Origin: Sanderia malayensis | Taxonomy: Eukaryota > Cnidaria > Scyphozoa > Semaeostomeae > Pelagiidae | Assembly: GCA_013076295.1 (NCBI GenBank) | Contig: RQOL01000616.1 | Coordinates: forward strand, 5,608,392-5,672,391 | Length of the DNA stretch: 64,000 nt | Reading direction: 5' to 3' | In this document: positions 1 through 10,361 of the stretch, piece after piece | How the letters are laid out: each line of letters begins with the position of its first letter | Numbering within the stretch: position 1 is the stretch's first letter | Notes under the pieces: generated by a model | What the model saw: the letters and a program-made list of their open reading frames with translations, nothing else | What the model was told of the DNA's origin: nothing | The model's database searches: none | Position numbers and translations under genes: made by a program

Positions 1-149
1 ACACAAGTTCGAACTATGCAGATTTGACTGTATTCATTACACTCACTCCAGTGGGTTTTTATTGTTTCACTAAAATTAGCTTTAGATGAATGTCCCCTCA
101 ATTACAACTCCTGATTACATCCATGGTGTAATGTTTCCCTTTCCTGCAG

Positions 150-641
150 GACGGAGAGAATGAACACAATGAAATGTATCAGAACAACTTATAAACAATA
201 TGGTATCCGTGGTTTTTACCGTGGGCTATCAGCATCATATTATGGCATATCAGAGACGTTATTCATTTTGTCATATACGAACATTTAAAGAAAAAACTAC
301 GCACACATCACCAGCGTGCAGAAATGGAACAAGGACATAATTATTTTACAGACTTTATGATTGCAGCTGGCATATCAAAGACAATCGCTTCAATCATTGC
401 TTATCCACACGAGGTTGTTCGAACACGGCTACGACAAGAGGAGGTGGATGGAAGTAGAAAGTATAAAACATTTATTCAAACTTTGCTTTTAATTATGCGA
501 GAAGAAGGAAGAAAGGGTCTCTACGGAGGACTGGCTACTCAGCTTGTGAGGCAAGTACCAAACAGCTCAATACTATTTATGACATATGAAAGTATGGTTA
601 CTCTTTTGTGTTCAGAAGATGAAAATGGCGAGAGTTATTAA
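150..641 (+). CDS. Mitochondrial carrier, SLC25A33/36 type, 3' part, frameshifted
   Basis: This is the last exon of an inner-membrane carrier that imports pyrimidine nucleotides in known SLC25A33/36 relatives. A pyrimidine-rich tract ending in CAG at 147-149 is the acceptor; earlier exons lie left of the window. The exon reads GFYRGLSASYYGISETL, then loses frame at about 262-263. One missing base would restore HFVIYE and the rest, ending with the third-repeat signature PHEVVRTRLRQE and a stop at 641. AATAAA at 779-784 is a likely poly(A) signal. The protein resembles the family well on both sides of the break, so this is either a sequencing/assembly error or a recent lesion. An intact intronless paralogue lies at 4677-5648, with GAMT between them. 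Family assignment is firm; functionality is not. Confidence 0.72.
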
Positions 642-1565
642 TTGGAGAAACAATACTTTTGTTAATCCACAGATATATGTCGTATTGTGGGTGTGGATAA
701 TGTTGATCTTGCTTTCAATTTAAGTCTTGTTCACCAGAAAAGCCTTTAATTCATGTCATCTCCTACTCTGTGAGCAACAATAAACCTTTAGTTATCCCCT
801 CTCAAACAAAGCTATCATTTTTCTTTTATCTGAGGTTAATGTGGATAGACATTCGAAAGTTACCTCCTTGGACCTATGGTTATTTTCCCCACCTGGCCAT
901 TAAGCAGTTATTTAGAGAATTATGTCACTTTTGATTGTGAAATTGCCTATAACATGAGACAATATTCCACTTGGGTTTAAGCCATTGTAGAATATTGTCT
1001 TATAAATGTGGCATTTGTGTTTTGTGCCTCTTGTATTTTAAATCATTATTTCTCAAATTATATTCAATGGTTGGCTTAAAATACCGCAAAAACCAAAATG
1101 ACTGATATTTTATCAAATGAGATGAATTAATTTAGTTCTCTGATTAATCTACAAATTAGTTTGATACTGTTGTGGTTTGAAATCATGCTAGCTAGAAAGA
1201 ACGTTATGATTATGTGGATATGTGATATACAATGACAATTAAATATCTTTTTTGTGTTTTATGCTGCTGTACCAAAGCCTTCAAAATGCCTCGCAAATAG
1301 TTTATACATTGAAAATTTATTAAATTAAGGGAACGGATAGCCGTGTTAGACAGTGAAGCAGAACAGACGTCTGTATAGATGATGATTGATATTTTTTGCT
1401 TCAAGCAAGGGACCATAATGGAGAAAGAAACTTTTAAAATATAAAATCACACATCACTAAATTGCAGAATCTCATGATAGAAATCAGTAAAAACAGTAAA
1501 ACTAGCTGCCTAAGAATAACAGAACTAAACTAACCTTGGAAATGAACATTCATATTTGGTATTAT
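642..1565. other. Convergent 3' ends, no gene seen
   Basis: AT-rich spacer between the tail-to-tail carrier and GAMT genes. It holds the AATAAA at 779-784 for the + gene and a TTTATT at 1316-1321, which reads AATAAA on -, about 245 bases past the GAMT stop. The short ORF on - here has no family signature. Confidence 0.5.
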
Positions 1566-3822
1566 TCAACTCTTGATGACTGTTGGTGCAATCATTTCTT
1601 TATGGCTGTAATAATCGCAATCTGCTGGCGGGTTGATTTTCATGACCTCTGTTGAGATATTCTCAACTTTGAATCCTGCTTCAACGAGCTTCTCTACCTG
1701 TGTTTCTTTGAACATTGTTCCAATGTCAGGATACTTATCTCCAGACATCAGCTTACCCCACGATGTAAGGTTGCAAAATGTCAGCACACCACCAGGCTTT
1801 AACAGTCTGTGTGCATGGTTGCAAATGAAATCAAATTGATGTGTGTGCCATGTATCTTCAGATAATGGATATGTGTCATAGAGAATGCCATCGAACACTC
1901 CATCTTCTAAACCAGGAACAACCTCTTCCCACATTCCTGAATGAAGGTACAAAATAACATCTGGCATTGACATTGTCTGAGGTAGCATTGGCACATGGCG
2001 AAAAGAAAAATACTTGAAAAATACTTGAAAGCTGCACACTTTTTACTTTTCAAGCAAGGTAGTACTCGGATAATTACAAATTTAAGCGCTTCTTAGTCCT
2101 GGTGGAAGACTTTCAAACAAGGTATATTTTAACATTGCAACTGATGGGCCATTTGCCCAGTGGGCCTTCTTCCCATAGTCAATAGAAAAAGCTTTTCTGT
2201 TGACTATGCTCTTCCTGACCAAGTAAAAAAGCAAAATACAGTGGAAATCTATATTAAAGGATACCTAAAGCGAATAACGAACAACTCCGTCTTGCATCCC
2301 CAACAATATAAAAGTTGAAGCTCCCCCTAAAGCTTTTTTTATTGAGTAACACTTTAACTTTAGATTTGAACGTGCTGATCTGCCAACCTGGTCAAGTCCA
2401 AAACCTGGAGGTTCGGGCCAAACAATTTTGGGCCGCTTCTAGGGGGTCCGGGGCATGCCCATGTGTCAGCAGACTCACCTCACCACACAGTCGTGAAATC
2501 ACTCCCAAACCCAGACCTCTCGCTCAACTACAACTTGTACACTTGTAGCAAAAAAAGTGGGACAGAAAGTTAAGAAGCAGTTAAGAAGCAAAGAATTTCA
2601 AGCAACAGTTGAAAATAGTATCGTTTAACCATAAACTTATTTAAATTTACAGTTTACCGGGAGATTTTAGTGATGTACCGTGAGGGCAGGGGAATCAGTG
2701 GCATACCCAGAGCCCCCGGCCAAACTGGGGGAGTTGGCAAGCCTGTGATTCCGAAACAGCTCTTAAATCAATAAAAACAAAAAACTGGGGAAACAAAGCA
2801 TCAAAATGCTTTAAAAAAGGCGCCAAAAATATTATGATTAAGGATTGAAGTGAATGCGACAAAAAAGTGTCGCCGACGATTGCGGATTGTCGTTTCATGG
2901 AGTTTTTTGGTGTGCGCTGAAACGAGACTTCACAGTTATTCCGCGAAATCTTTCAAGATTTTTGAATTCTCACAAAACATCAGCACAGTGGTCAAAAGAA
3001 AACATTCAAACCAATTCACAATCACAAAAAAATGAGAAATTAACAGAAACAAATAAACTGCTTGGCAATAAAAAGCTTCAATTCAATCAGGCACACCTCA
3101 AATTTTTTTTAGCTGGATCCGAAATTGATCCGCCCCTGCGCCTGCCTCTGCGGTGGCAGATCAATTTCTGTTCAGGATGTGGAAATGAAGGGGAAGCGGA
3201 GTGGAATCTTATCGTGTTATTATTTCAAATTTCTCAATTCCTAAATGAAATACTTAGATATTTATTTAAGGCTGCAGCCTTCATTATTCTTCCAGTGTCT
3301 TATATAATAATGACAATAATAATTATAACAACATATAATGGTAATAAAAAATAATAACACTAATACCTATTGGTGAGCTATCTCGGAAGGGAATTTTTTT
3401 CCTTTCTTGTGGTCAGATTAAAGTTACCACAACACACAACGCATAGAAAGACTTTACCGCAGACGCTTATTACACTAACACAACGCCTCACCTTTCAGTG
3501 GAGTAACTTTTTGCTTCATCGTTTTGGAAAATTGCTTTAGCCTTTCGAAAACTCCATCATTGCACTCTATGATTACGTGTTCATCGATAGGAAAGGATTG
3601 GATTTTGGTAGCAGAAATGGCCATACCAAAGCCAATCTCAAGAACCTTGCCACCTTTGGAAGCAGCGATGCTTGCCAATTTGTGCATGTAGGGAGTTTCC
3701 CAACGCTCCATCACAGGCTTTCCCATGATTTGCAAATGTTCATCTGTATTGTCGTAATCTGCAGATGCGCTGGCCCATTTGCCTTGGCATTGTTCACCTT
3801 GAGCGAAAATTTCTGCAGCCAT
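1566..3822 (-). CDS. GAMT: Guanidinoacetate N-methyltransferase, two exons
   Basis: Cytosolic enzyme that transfers a methyl group from S-adenosylmethionine to guanidinoacetate, the last step of creatine synthesis. Exons are 3822-3492 and 1936-1566, joined in phase 1 (AAA G/GA ATG). Together they encode 233 aa, close to the usual length of about 236. Visible landmarks are [14 protein letters not shown] (34-47), the SAM-binding VLEIGFGMA (60-68), ECNDGVF (86-92), the catalytic-region YDTYPLSE (from 130), [23 protein letters not shown] and PPADCDYY near the end. The start at 3822 was chosen because [11 protein letters not shown] aligns with the family N-terminus, although the frame stays open upstream to 4137. 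The single intron (1937-3491) contains degraded repeats. The gene shares a divergent promoter region with the carrier at 4677. Confidence 0.96.
2390..3190. repeat. Degraded repeat sequence in the GAMT intron
   Basis: GC-richer patches unlike the surrounding AT-rich intron. The patch starting CAGTGGCATACCC at 2696 resembles the CAGTGGCGTAGCC terminus of the complete MITE at 62414-62598. No matching right end or target-site duplication was found, so element limits are uncertain. Confidence 0.3.
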
Positions 3823-4337
3823 AATTATTTGGCGTAAATCTTGATGCAAGGAACGTCTCCCTGCGAGGAAAAGAAAACAAAAAGAAGGGGAGGGGTTGCA
3901 AGTGACGCAATTCCTTTTTTGCTTCTCTCCCGCGGTTTGAGTTCTACACGCAAACGAGGCTTTTAATACAGGTTTCTTGACCAAAGTCGTAGATGTTTGT
4001 CTTCTGAAACGAATTTCTCCCTCCTGAGGAATTGCAATTGAAAATACCGATTGGGTGAAAGACAATACCCGAACAATCACAGGATTTATTACACAAGGTT
4101 TCAGACAAAAATCCACGCTGATGTGAAGTCTGCACACCGGGTTAAGTCACGAGGGACCAACGTAAATCTTTTGCTTGTTTGCCTTCTCGGGATTATTAAT
4201 TGATGAATAAAAAAAACAAATGTTTCATTTCGTCGAAAATATAATTGTTGTTTCTTAAATTGAGAAGTTGTGTCGGATTTGCCCCCATCTCTGAGGCATT
4301 CTGGGACACTTCCTTTTTCACACACACCTCCAGAACA

Positions 4338-4345
4338 TGACGTCA
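4338..4345. promoter_or_regulatory. Palindromic CRE (TGACGTCA) between divergent genes
   Basis: Perfect 8-base cAMP-response-element consensus in the spacer between the GAMT start (3822, -) and the intronless carrier start (4677, +). It lies about 0.5 kb from the first and 0.3 kb from the second start codon. CREB/ATF family proteins bind this motif. Whether it acts here, and on which gene, is inference. Confidence 0.4.
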
Positions 4346-4676
4346 AGCTGAATATCACATGACGAGATAGGGCAACAACGATTGGTGGAAAGATATATAG
4401 ACCATAGACCTGTTGAGACGAGAGACCTTCGTCGTGCTCGTGATGAAGAGAAGATGATGGGAAGGACACACGAAGTAACGGCAAAATTGGATGATGAAAT
4501 ACTGCGGGATTCATACTTTGGTCACAAGATTCAAACACATGTGAGTTCAATTGCACCGCGTATCAATGGGTTGTCAAAAGTGGATACATATAAGTTGGAA
4601 AATCAATAATCTTACTGGAAATTATTATCAAAACTAGAGTGATCTTGTTGAACGTAGACGTGGATATATCTACGTC

Positions 4677-5648
4677 ATGACCAGCAAAACAAAAGCCACT
4701 TCTGCCCGACACTCAACTCATGTACAATTAATTGCTGGAGGACTCGGAGGAACTGCTGGAGTTTGTGCAACATGTCCTTTAGATGTAGTCCAAACCAGAT
4801 TTCAGTCCACTGCTTTAAAGATCAGAGGAGCAAACTCGAATTTAGCGAGCGTCGGCGTTTCAAATGTCGATGTCAACCTGGCTAGGCCATTTAATGGTGG
4901 TATATTTTCCTACATGCGTTTTATTGCGAAGACCGAAGGTCTGACAGCGCTCTACCGAGGCTTGGCGCCAAATTTAGTTGGTGTTGCACCCAGTAGAGCG
5001 ATTTATTTTACTATATATTCAAAATCCAAGCAATTCTTCGGTTCTGTCGGCCTTGTAGCCCCAAACAGCCCTTTAGTTCACATGTTATCTGCCATGATGG
5101 CGAGTTTTTCAACTTCTACTTTAACAAATCCGATATGGTTTGTAAAGACACGTCTGCAGCTTGATTTTCGGACCACAGGAATCAACAGAAGAGTGGTCAG
5201 TCTGGTTAGTGATGTCTACAGGAAAGAAGGACTGAAGGGTTTCTACAGAGGGCTGACTGCTTCTTATGCTGGTGCATCTGAAACTGTCCTGTACTTTGTT
5301 ACATACGAGCGTGCCAAAGAAATAATAGCGAAATTTCATAATAAACCTGTTGAAGAACTGAACTCAGTTGATCATGTTTTTGGTGCTGGACTGTCAAAAC
5401 TCTTTGCAACCATTAGTGTTTATCCACACGAAGTGGCACGAACCAGAATGAGACAGCAACTGTACCAAGCAGATGGACGTGATGTCTATACAGGATTCTT
5501 TCAAACTCTCCTAAGAGTATATCGCGAAGAAGGCAGAGCTGGTCTTTACGGTGGCATGGCTGCCCATCTTCTACGACAAGTTCCTAATACAATCATTATG
5601 TTCGTTACATATGAGGCAACTGTCAATTTTCTCTCGAACCTTAGCTAG
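4677..5648 (+). CDS. Intronless mitochondrial carrier, SLC25A33/36 type
   Basis: Complete 323-aa carrier with the three-fold repeat of the SLC25 family. It acts in the inner mitochondrial membrane, and the closest families (SLC25A33/36) carry pyrimidine nucleotides. Repeat 1 begins HVQLIAGGLGGTAG with signature PLDVVQTR (34-41). Repeat 2 has NPIWFVKTRLQ (151-161), where W replaces the acidic residue as is typical of this subgroup. Repeat 3 has YPHEVARTRMRQ (249-260). In repeat 1 the usual K/R of Px[DE]xx[KR] is Q39, an unusual loss of a matrix-gate basic residue. The whole gene is one exon, unlike the spliced paralogue at the left edge, so it may be a retrocopy that stayed functional. AATAAA at 6198-6203 is a likely poly(A) signal. 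Confidence 0.93.
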   Translation: MTSKTKATSARHSTHVQLIAGGLGGTAGVCATCPLDVVQTRFQSTALKIRGANSNLASVGVSNVDVNLARPFNGGIFSYMRFIAKTEGLTALYRGLAPNLVGVAPSRAIYFTIYSKSKQFFGSVGLVAPNSPLVHMLSAMMASFSTSTLTNPIWFVKTRLQLDFRTTGINRRVVSLVSDVYRKEGLKGFYRGLTASYAGASETVLYFVTYERAKEIIAKFHNKPVEELNSVDHVFGAGLSKLFATISVYPHEVARTRMRQQLYQADGRDVYTGFFQTLLRVYREEGRAGLYGGMAAHLLRQVPNTIIMFVTYEATVNFLSNLS

Positions 5649-7873
5649 TGAGACCAATGTTCATGCAGAATTATTATTGAATATTTGGTTTTATATACAC
5701 AGTTCCTGCAAGTTTTACAAGAGTGGGATGTTTTAGTGAAATACAATATACTATTGGCAATTAAGTTTAGTGTTGTTAATATCAGTTTGCGTGTGATAAA
5801 ATGCCTGCTCTTAGGTTTTTTGAGCAATTTGTAACGAAAAAATATCCTACTAAGACTAGTCACATCTTTCCAATCATGGTTAGGTTTTAGGGTTAGTGTT
5901 CAATGTTGCATTTTAATATAGTGTTTGATATTGCATTGATTGCATCTTCAAATAAGAATCCACATGAAGTTTAAGACTTTCCCTTCCATGGATAAATTTT
6001 TCGCAGTTCATATCAAATTGTATAATCAATATTCAATAGTGAGTTGTATAATCATTAAATTACTCAATCCAGTTGAATCTTATTTACAGAGGTGTGAAAT
6101 GAAAACTTCTCGGAAAATGTGATGTGTTTTAAATTTTGACAATGAGTGTTTTTCGTGAAATTGATTCTGGCAAACTGCAACATTTTGATATATGGTCAAT
6201 AAATTGAAAGCTTCTTCAACTTAAGCGAAAAACTTCCACACCATCAGTCGCATATTAGGGCATGGATATTGTAAAAGTTTGGACAGGATGTGCTTCAATT
6301 GCTGTTCCAAATTTGTTCCATTTGTTCTGATTTAGCCGATGTACAAGTTCAAGCTTCACAACAGATATTTCCATCAAAAATAAAACAAATTAGTAACAAT
6401 ACAAGTAACTTGTAAGCAATTACAGAAATATATAAAAATGTCAATTTTTGGACATCAAAACTCAATAACTAGACACTTACAAACAATGAATATTGGAAAT
6501 ACATTGAAAAGTGATGCCAATTTTTGAAAAACATTTTCATTTTTCCAACATTGTACATACATAAATTAAATAAAGTTAACAGCAACAATTTTGTTCTAAA
6601 CAAATGATAAATGCCCTATAATATTTAGCATAATTCACTTTAGAAGGGATGTATAAAACAAAAATGAAAACAACATTTTAAAATTTAAAACATTTCATAA
6701 CAGTCTGACATACAAAAAACAATATGTCTGCCAGATTTGAATGCCATGGTTAAAAAAAATCACAATAAATCATATTTTGCAATGTTTGTTCGCTGTAACT
6801 GACTTTGTTTGCTCTTTAAAGGGTCCCCAAAGCTTATATTTTTATTCAATCAATAAAACTTTGTTCGGTGATTTCAGATCAGAAAACATTTTTTTAAATA
6901 TGAGGTGGAGTTTATGAATTATAACATGGGAAGTGTTGATATTTCACCATTTTTGGTTATCCTTCAGGACTGGGACGAGCTCACTATAACATTATTGTGG
7001 GTTTTTGACTAATACTTAGCTGTATGTTATGTGTATGCTAATTTGATTATTAGAAAATCAAAGATACAAATTGATAGAACGATTTAAAACTGCATAACAG
7101 CAGAGGAAAAAGGAGAACGACTCGTGAAAAAAGTAATTACATAAGAATTTCGTTCAAAAATCTAACTCTGCAATAAAAAAGAAAACTGAGGAAAAAGTAA
7201 CAAATGGAAACATCAAAGAAGAAGAATCCCATAACTGTCTCTTTGCCTTGTAACTCAAAAATTCTCGTGAAAGCAAAAAATATAAATGGACTCAGAGTCA
7301 GGGCATTCGAATCTATAACCAATAAAAAAATAAGCTGTGGGGGCACTTTGAGAACTCCAACTAAATTGACAAAGTTTGGAACCTAAAGAATTCCAAGTCA
7401 AACGCATATGAGACTTGCATTAGAAAGACATTTAAACTCTGCAATCAAAATGGAAATTGAAAGAACACTTATAGCATCAATTATATTTAGTCTGTGAATG
7501 AGCATGATATACCAAATTTCCTCGGATTAACACCCACCCTATTTTAACCGCCCCTCCAATTAGCACCCATCCTAAAATGAAAAGTGTAAAATAGCCAAGA
7601 TGTCATAATCCAGAGAAATTAATCTTTGAAAATAACATCAATATTTAATAATACTTTCAAAAGATTGCTCTTTTGTTCTCGAATTAACTTGCAAGATAAC
7701 TTCCCTCTTGTAAATGCCCCCTCTTATAAGCAGCCACCCAGTTTTCCAAACTAGTTTATAAATGTGTGGGTGTTAATTAGAGAAAATATGGCAAGCTAAT
7801 TGTGAAGGTTAATAAACTTTTTTTCTAATCCATAATATTCTTCTTCAAACATTAAACTATAACACTAAAACAG
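5649..7873. other. Intergenic, AT-rich, no gene seen
   Basis: Holds the 3' UTR of the intronless carrier up to about 6.2 kb, then very AT-rich DNA. Short ORFs on both strands show no domain, splice context or composition suggesting coding. Confidence 0.5.
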
Positions 7874-10361
7874 CTAGGTTTTAAAAGCATTCCACATGCC
7901 CTTTTTTGTGTGAAAATTATGGAAAAAATTTTTTACCTTTAATCTCTCAACTTCGTAATTTTTCATGAGTACACGATCAAGCATCTCCCAGTCTTCACCT
8001 CCCCAACGATTCTTGAACTTTTCATAATTCATTCCACCGAACACATCCCAATCAGATTTGTAAGTTGCAAAAATTCCATAACCAGCTATCTCCCAAAAGC
8101 CCAATGGGTTCTTACAGTGTGCTCCACAGCGCAATCGTGCAAGCACAGGATTGAACGTCATCTTTCCTTGTACACAGTGCTGATGAAACAAACAAATTTA
8201 AAAATTGAAGAGGTTACAAATAGCAATGGAAGTAGTAACTACTGTGAAAGCATCAACAAATGGATTGAAACAGGTCCAATGCTATTTTTCACACTAAAAC
8301 GTTGACTATGATACACAACATGATACTCTGTTGTAAATAAGTGCATTTACAACAAAGTATCATGTGGTGTAGAAGTGTCTATTTAATAATGCTGTACTGA
8401 ACACTTTACAAAGCACACAAATAGCTGTAAACCCAGGAAAATGTCAAATAATGACAAATTACTTGAAGAGTGTAGAAAATAATAAATGCAGTAGAGTGTC
8501 ATACCTTCCTTACAATGTCAATGAAATCAAGAGGCATTAGCAAGTGAAGATCCATCAGCAATAGAATGCCATTTGGATCTAAAACAGTATTGGCAGCTTG
8601 CTGAATTGCTTCACTTTTGTAAAAGCCTCCATTTCTGTTTAAAAGAACATAATGAGGGATGGACGTAGATTCCAACTCCTTTTTCAGGTTGATGTCCTTG
8701 CTGTTGAAATCAACAATGATAAGATTGATGTTTCCATCCCTTGTTTCTTTGTAGATTTGATTAATAGATTGGATAAAATGCTTGGCCCAACGTCCTTGTC
8801 CTCCGACTGTCAGTATGACATTTACCATGGCTTTTTTGTTCCATCTGAAGTTTTCTGGCAAGCAGAGTTTATCTCCAAATTTTGGCTTAGAAACGTATTC
8901 CGAGAACCTCACCAAACGGCCACTTTTGATGATGCGTAGCTCCAATTCCACAAGGTATCTTGCCCCAGCCTCAGTATCTGGGTTCTTCTCAACATTCAGT
9001 ATCGATTCAAGTTCATATTTTCTGGAAAAATTATTTTAGAAATCACAATAAAGAAAAATAATTACACATTATGTGATGCTAATTATAACGGTGGAAACAG
9101 AAATCTCCTGGTGAAATGGAAATCACAACACTTACCCAGGATGCTTTTTCTCTATCGCTAGCATGACGAGATGTGATATGTGCACTGCCAACTTCTCACT
9201 CAAAATATCATTACCAAATATTACTTGTTTTTTCCCTGACTGCAATATTTCCGTGATATTTGATTCGTCTGATGGATAAATTGCAGAATACTTTGTTTCC
9301 CAGACACCATCATATTTTCCCATGCTTCTGTTGATGACATACTCAGGTGCAGATTTGCAAATTGGGAACAAGCCTGTAACATCTTTCTCACTAATGAATG
9401 GTAATGTGTATATTTGTCTTCGTTTCTTGTCAACATCATTCCCCTTGTAAAATTGCGGTAGTTGACAAGATGTCCATGGAAAATCAATGTCTAAAGCACC
9501 ACCATTGGCTTTACTAGTCGGTGTAGTATAGGGGTAAAACTCAACTTTAGCATCAGCATTGCAAGCAGAATTTTTATTTGTTATGCTAATGTGTATAGAA
9601 GCTTCAGTTGCTCCAACTTTGTAAATAAATGCAAAGAAATATTTCTTGTTCCTCTCTAGAAATAATTCTTTTAATTTTAACGATGGTTTCAGAAGTATTA
9701 AATCCTTTGGCTTTTCATTAGTGCTTACCCATAATTCCGCCCCTCCGGCAAAAGAAGAGAATTCAAATTGATAATAACCATCACACTTGCTTGCCAAATA
9801 TCCAATTACCAAAACTCCAATATTTGTGCCATAGTTGGGCATTACTAAATCGTCGTTCGTTTGTATTTTATACGGTATTTTTGGAAATAATGGGTAATTC
9901 TTTAGACTTTCCAGGTCATCTCCACAAATTTCATCCCAGATATAAACATTCACAATGGATGACTTTTTTGGATTAAGTTCCCTGCCAGCATCTTTCTCTA
10001 GGCCTTTGCCATATGTTGATGGCTCATCCAGCGCATTGGGAAACTCGTCTTCCTGGCGAGCCTGGTTTAGCTCGTTAGACTCTTCACTAATTATAATCGT
10101 TTCAGCCTTAGTATCGACATAAATTTTCGTGAGCAGGGGAATTTTGACATCCCTTCTTGCTAACAAATAGGCGGGGACACGCACAACTTTCTCAGGCTCA
10201 TCGCTGTTGTTGGTCTCTACCGTGAAGCGGTTTATCACGAAACAAATCATGACAAATAAACAGAAAAAAAATAAGGTCGCTTGAAATGTCCATTTACCTT
10301 TTCTCGAAAGTTTCCACCTGAAAGGCATTGCGAAATAAAAATGGCTACGTACGCCAAACAA
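7874..10361 (-). CDS. Beta-1,4-N-acetylgalactosaminyltransferase, B4GALNT3/4-like
   Basis: Golgi type II membrane enzyme. B4GALNT3/4 transfer GalNAc from UDP-GalNAc to terminal beta-GlcNAc on glycoproteins, making the LacdiNAc group. Three exons (10361-9136, 9021-8505, 8179-7874) join in phases 2 and 0 to give 682 aa. A membrane anchor at about 27-44 follows basic residues. Residues about 139-275 match the PA14-like region of B4GALNT3/4 (NYGTNIGVLVIGYL, GGAELWVS). The catalytic half has ILNVEKNPD, LVRFSEYVSKP, KLCLPENFRWN, the metal-site DLH at 566-568, HCVQGKM (582-588), a WGGEDWE block at 640-646 and NFFHNFHTKKGMW. It lacks the long low-complexity linker of the vertebrate enzymes, so it is shorter. 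A second in-frame ATG 11 codons in could also serve as start. Confidence 0.93.

Noticed and set aside
4382..4609. 75-codon ORF upstream of the intronless carrier
   Set aside because: No motif, lies in the divergent promoter, overlaps ORFs on the other strand; composition not coding-like.
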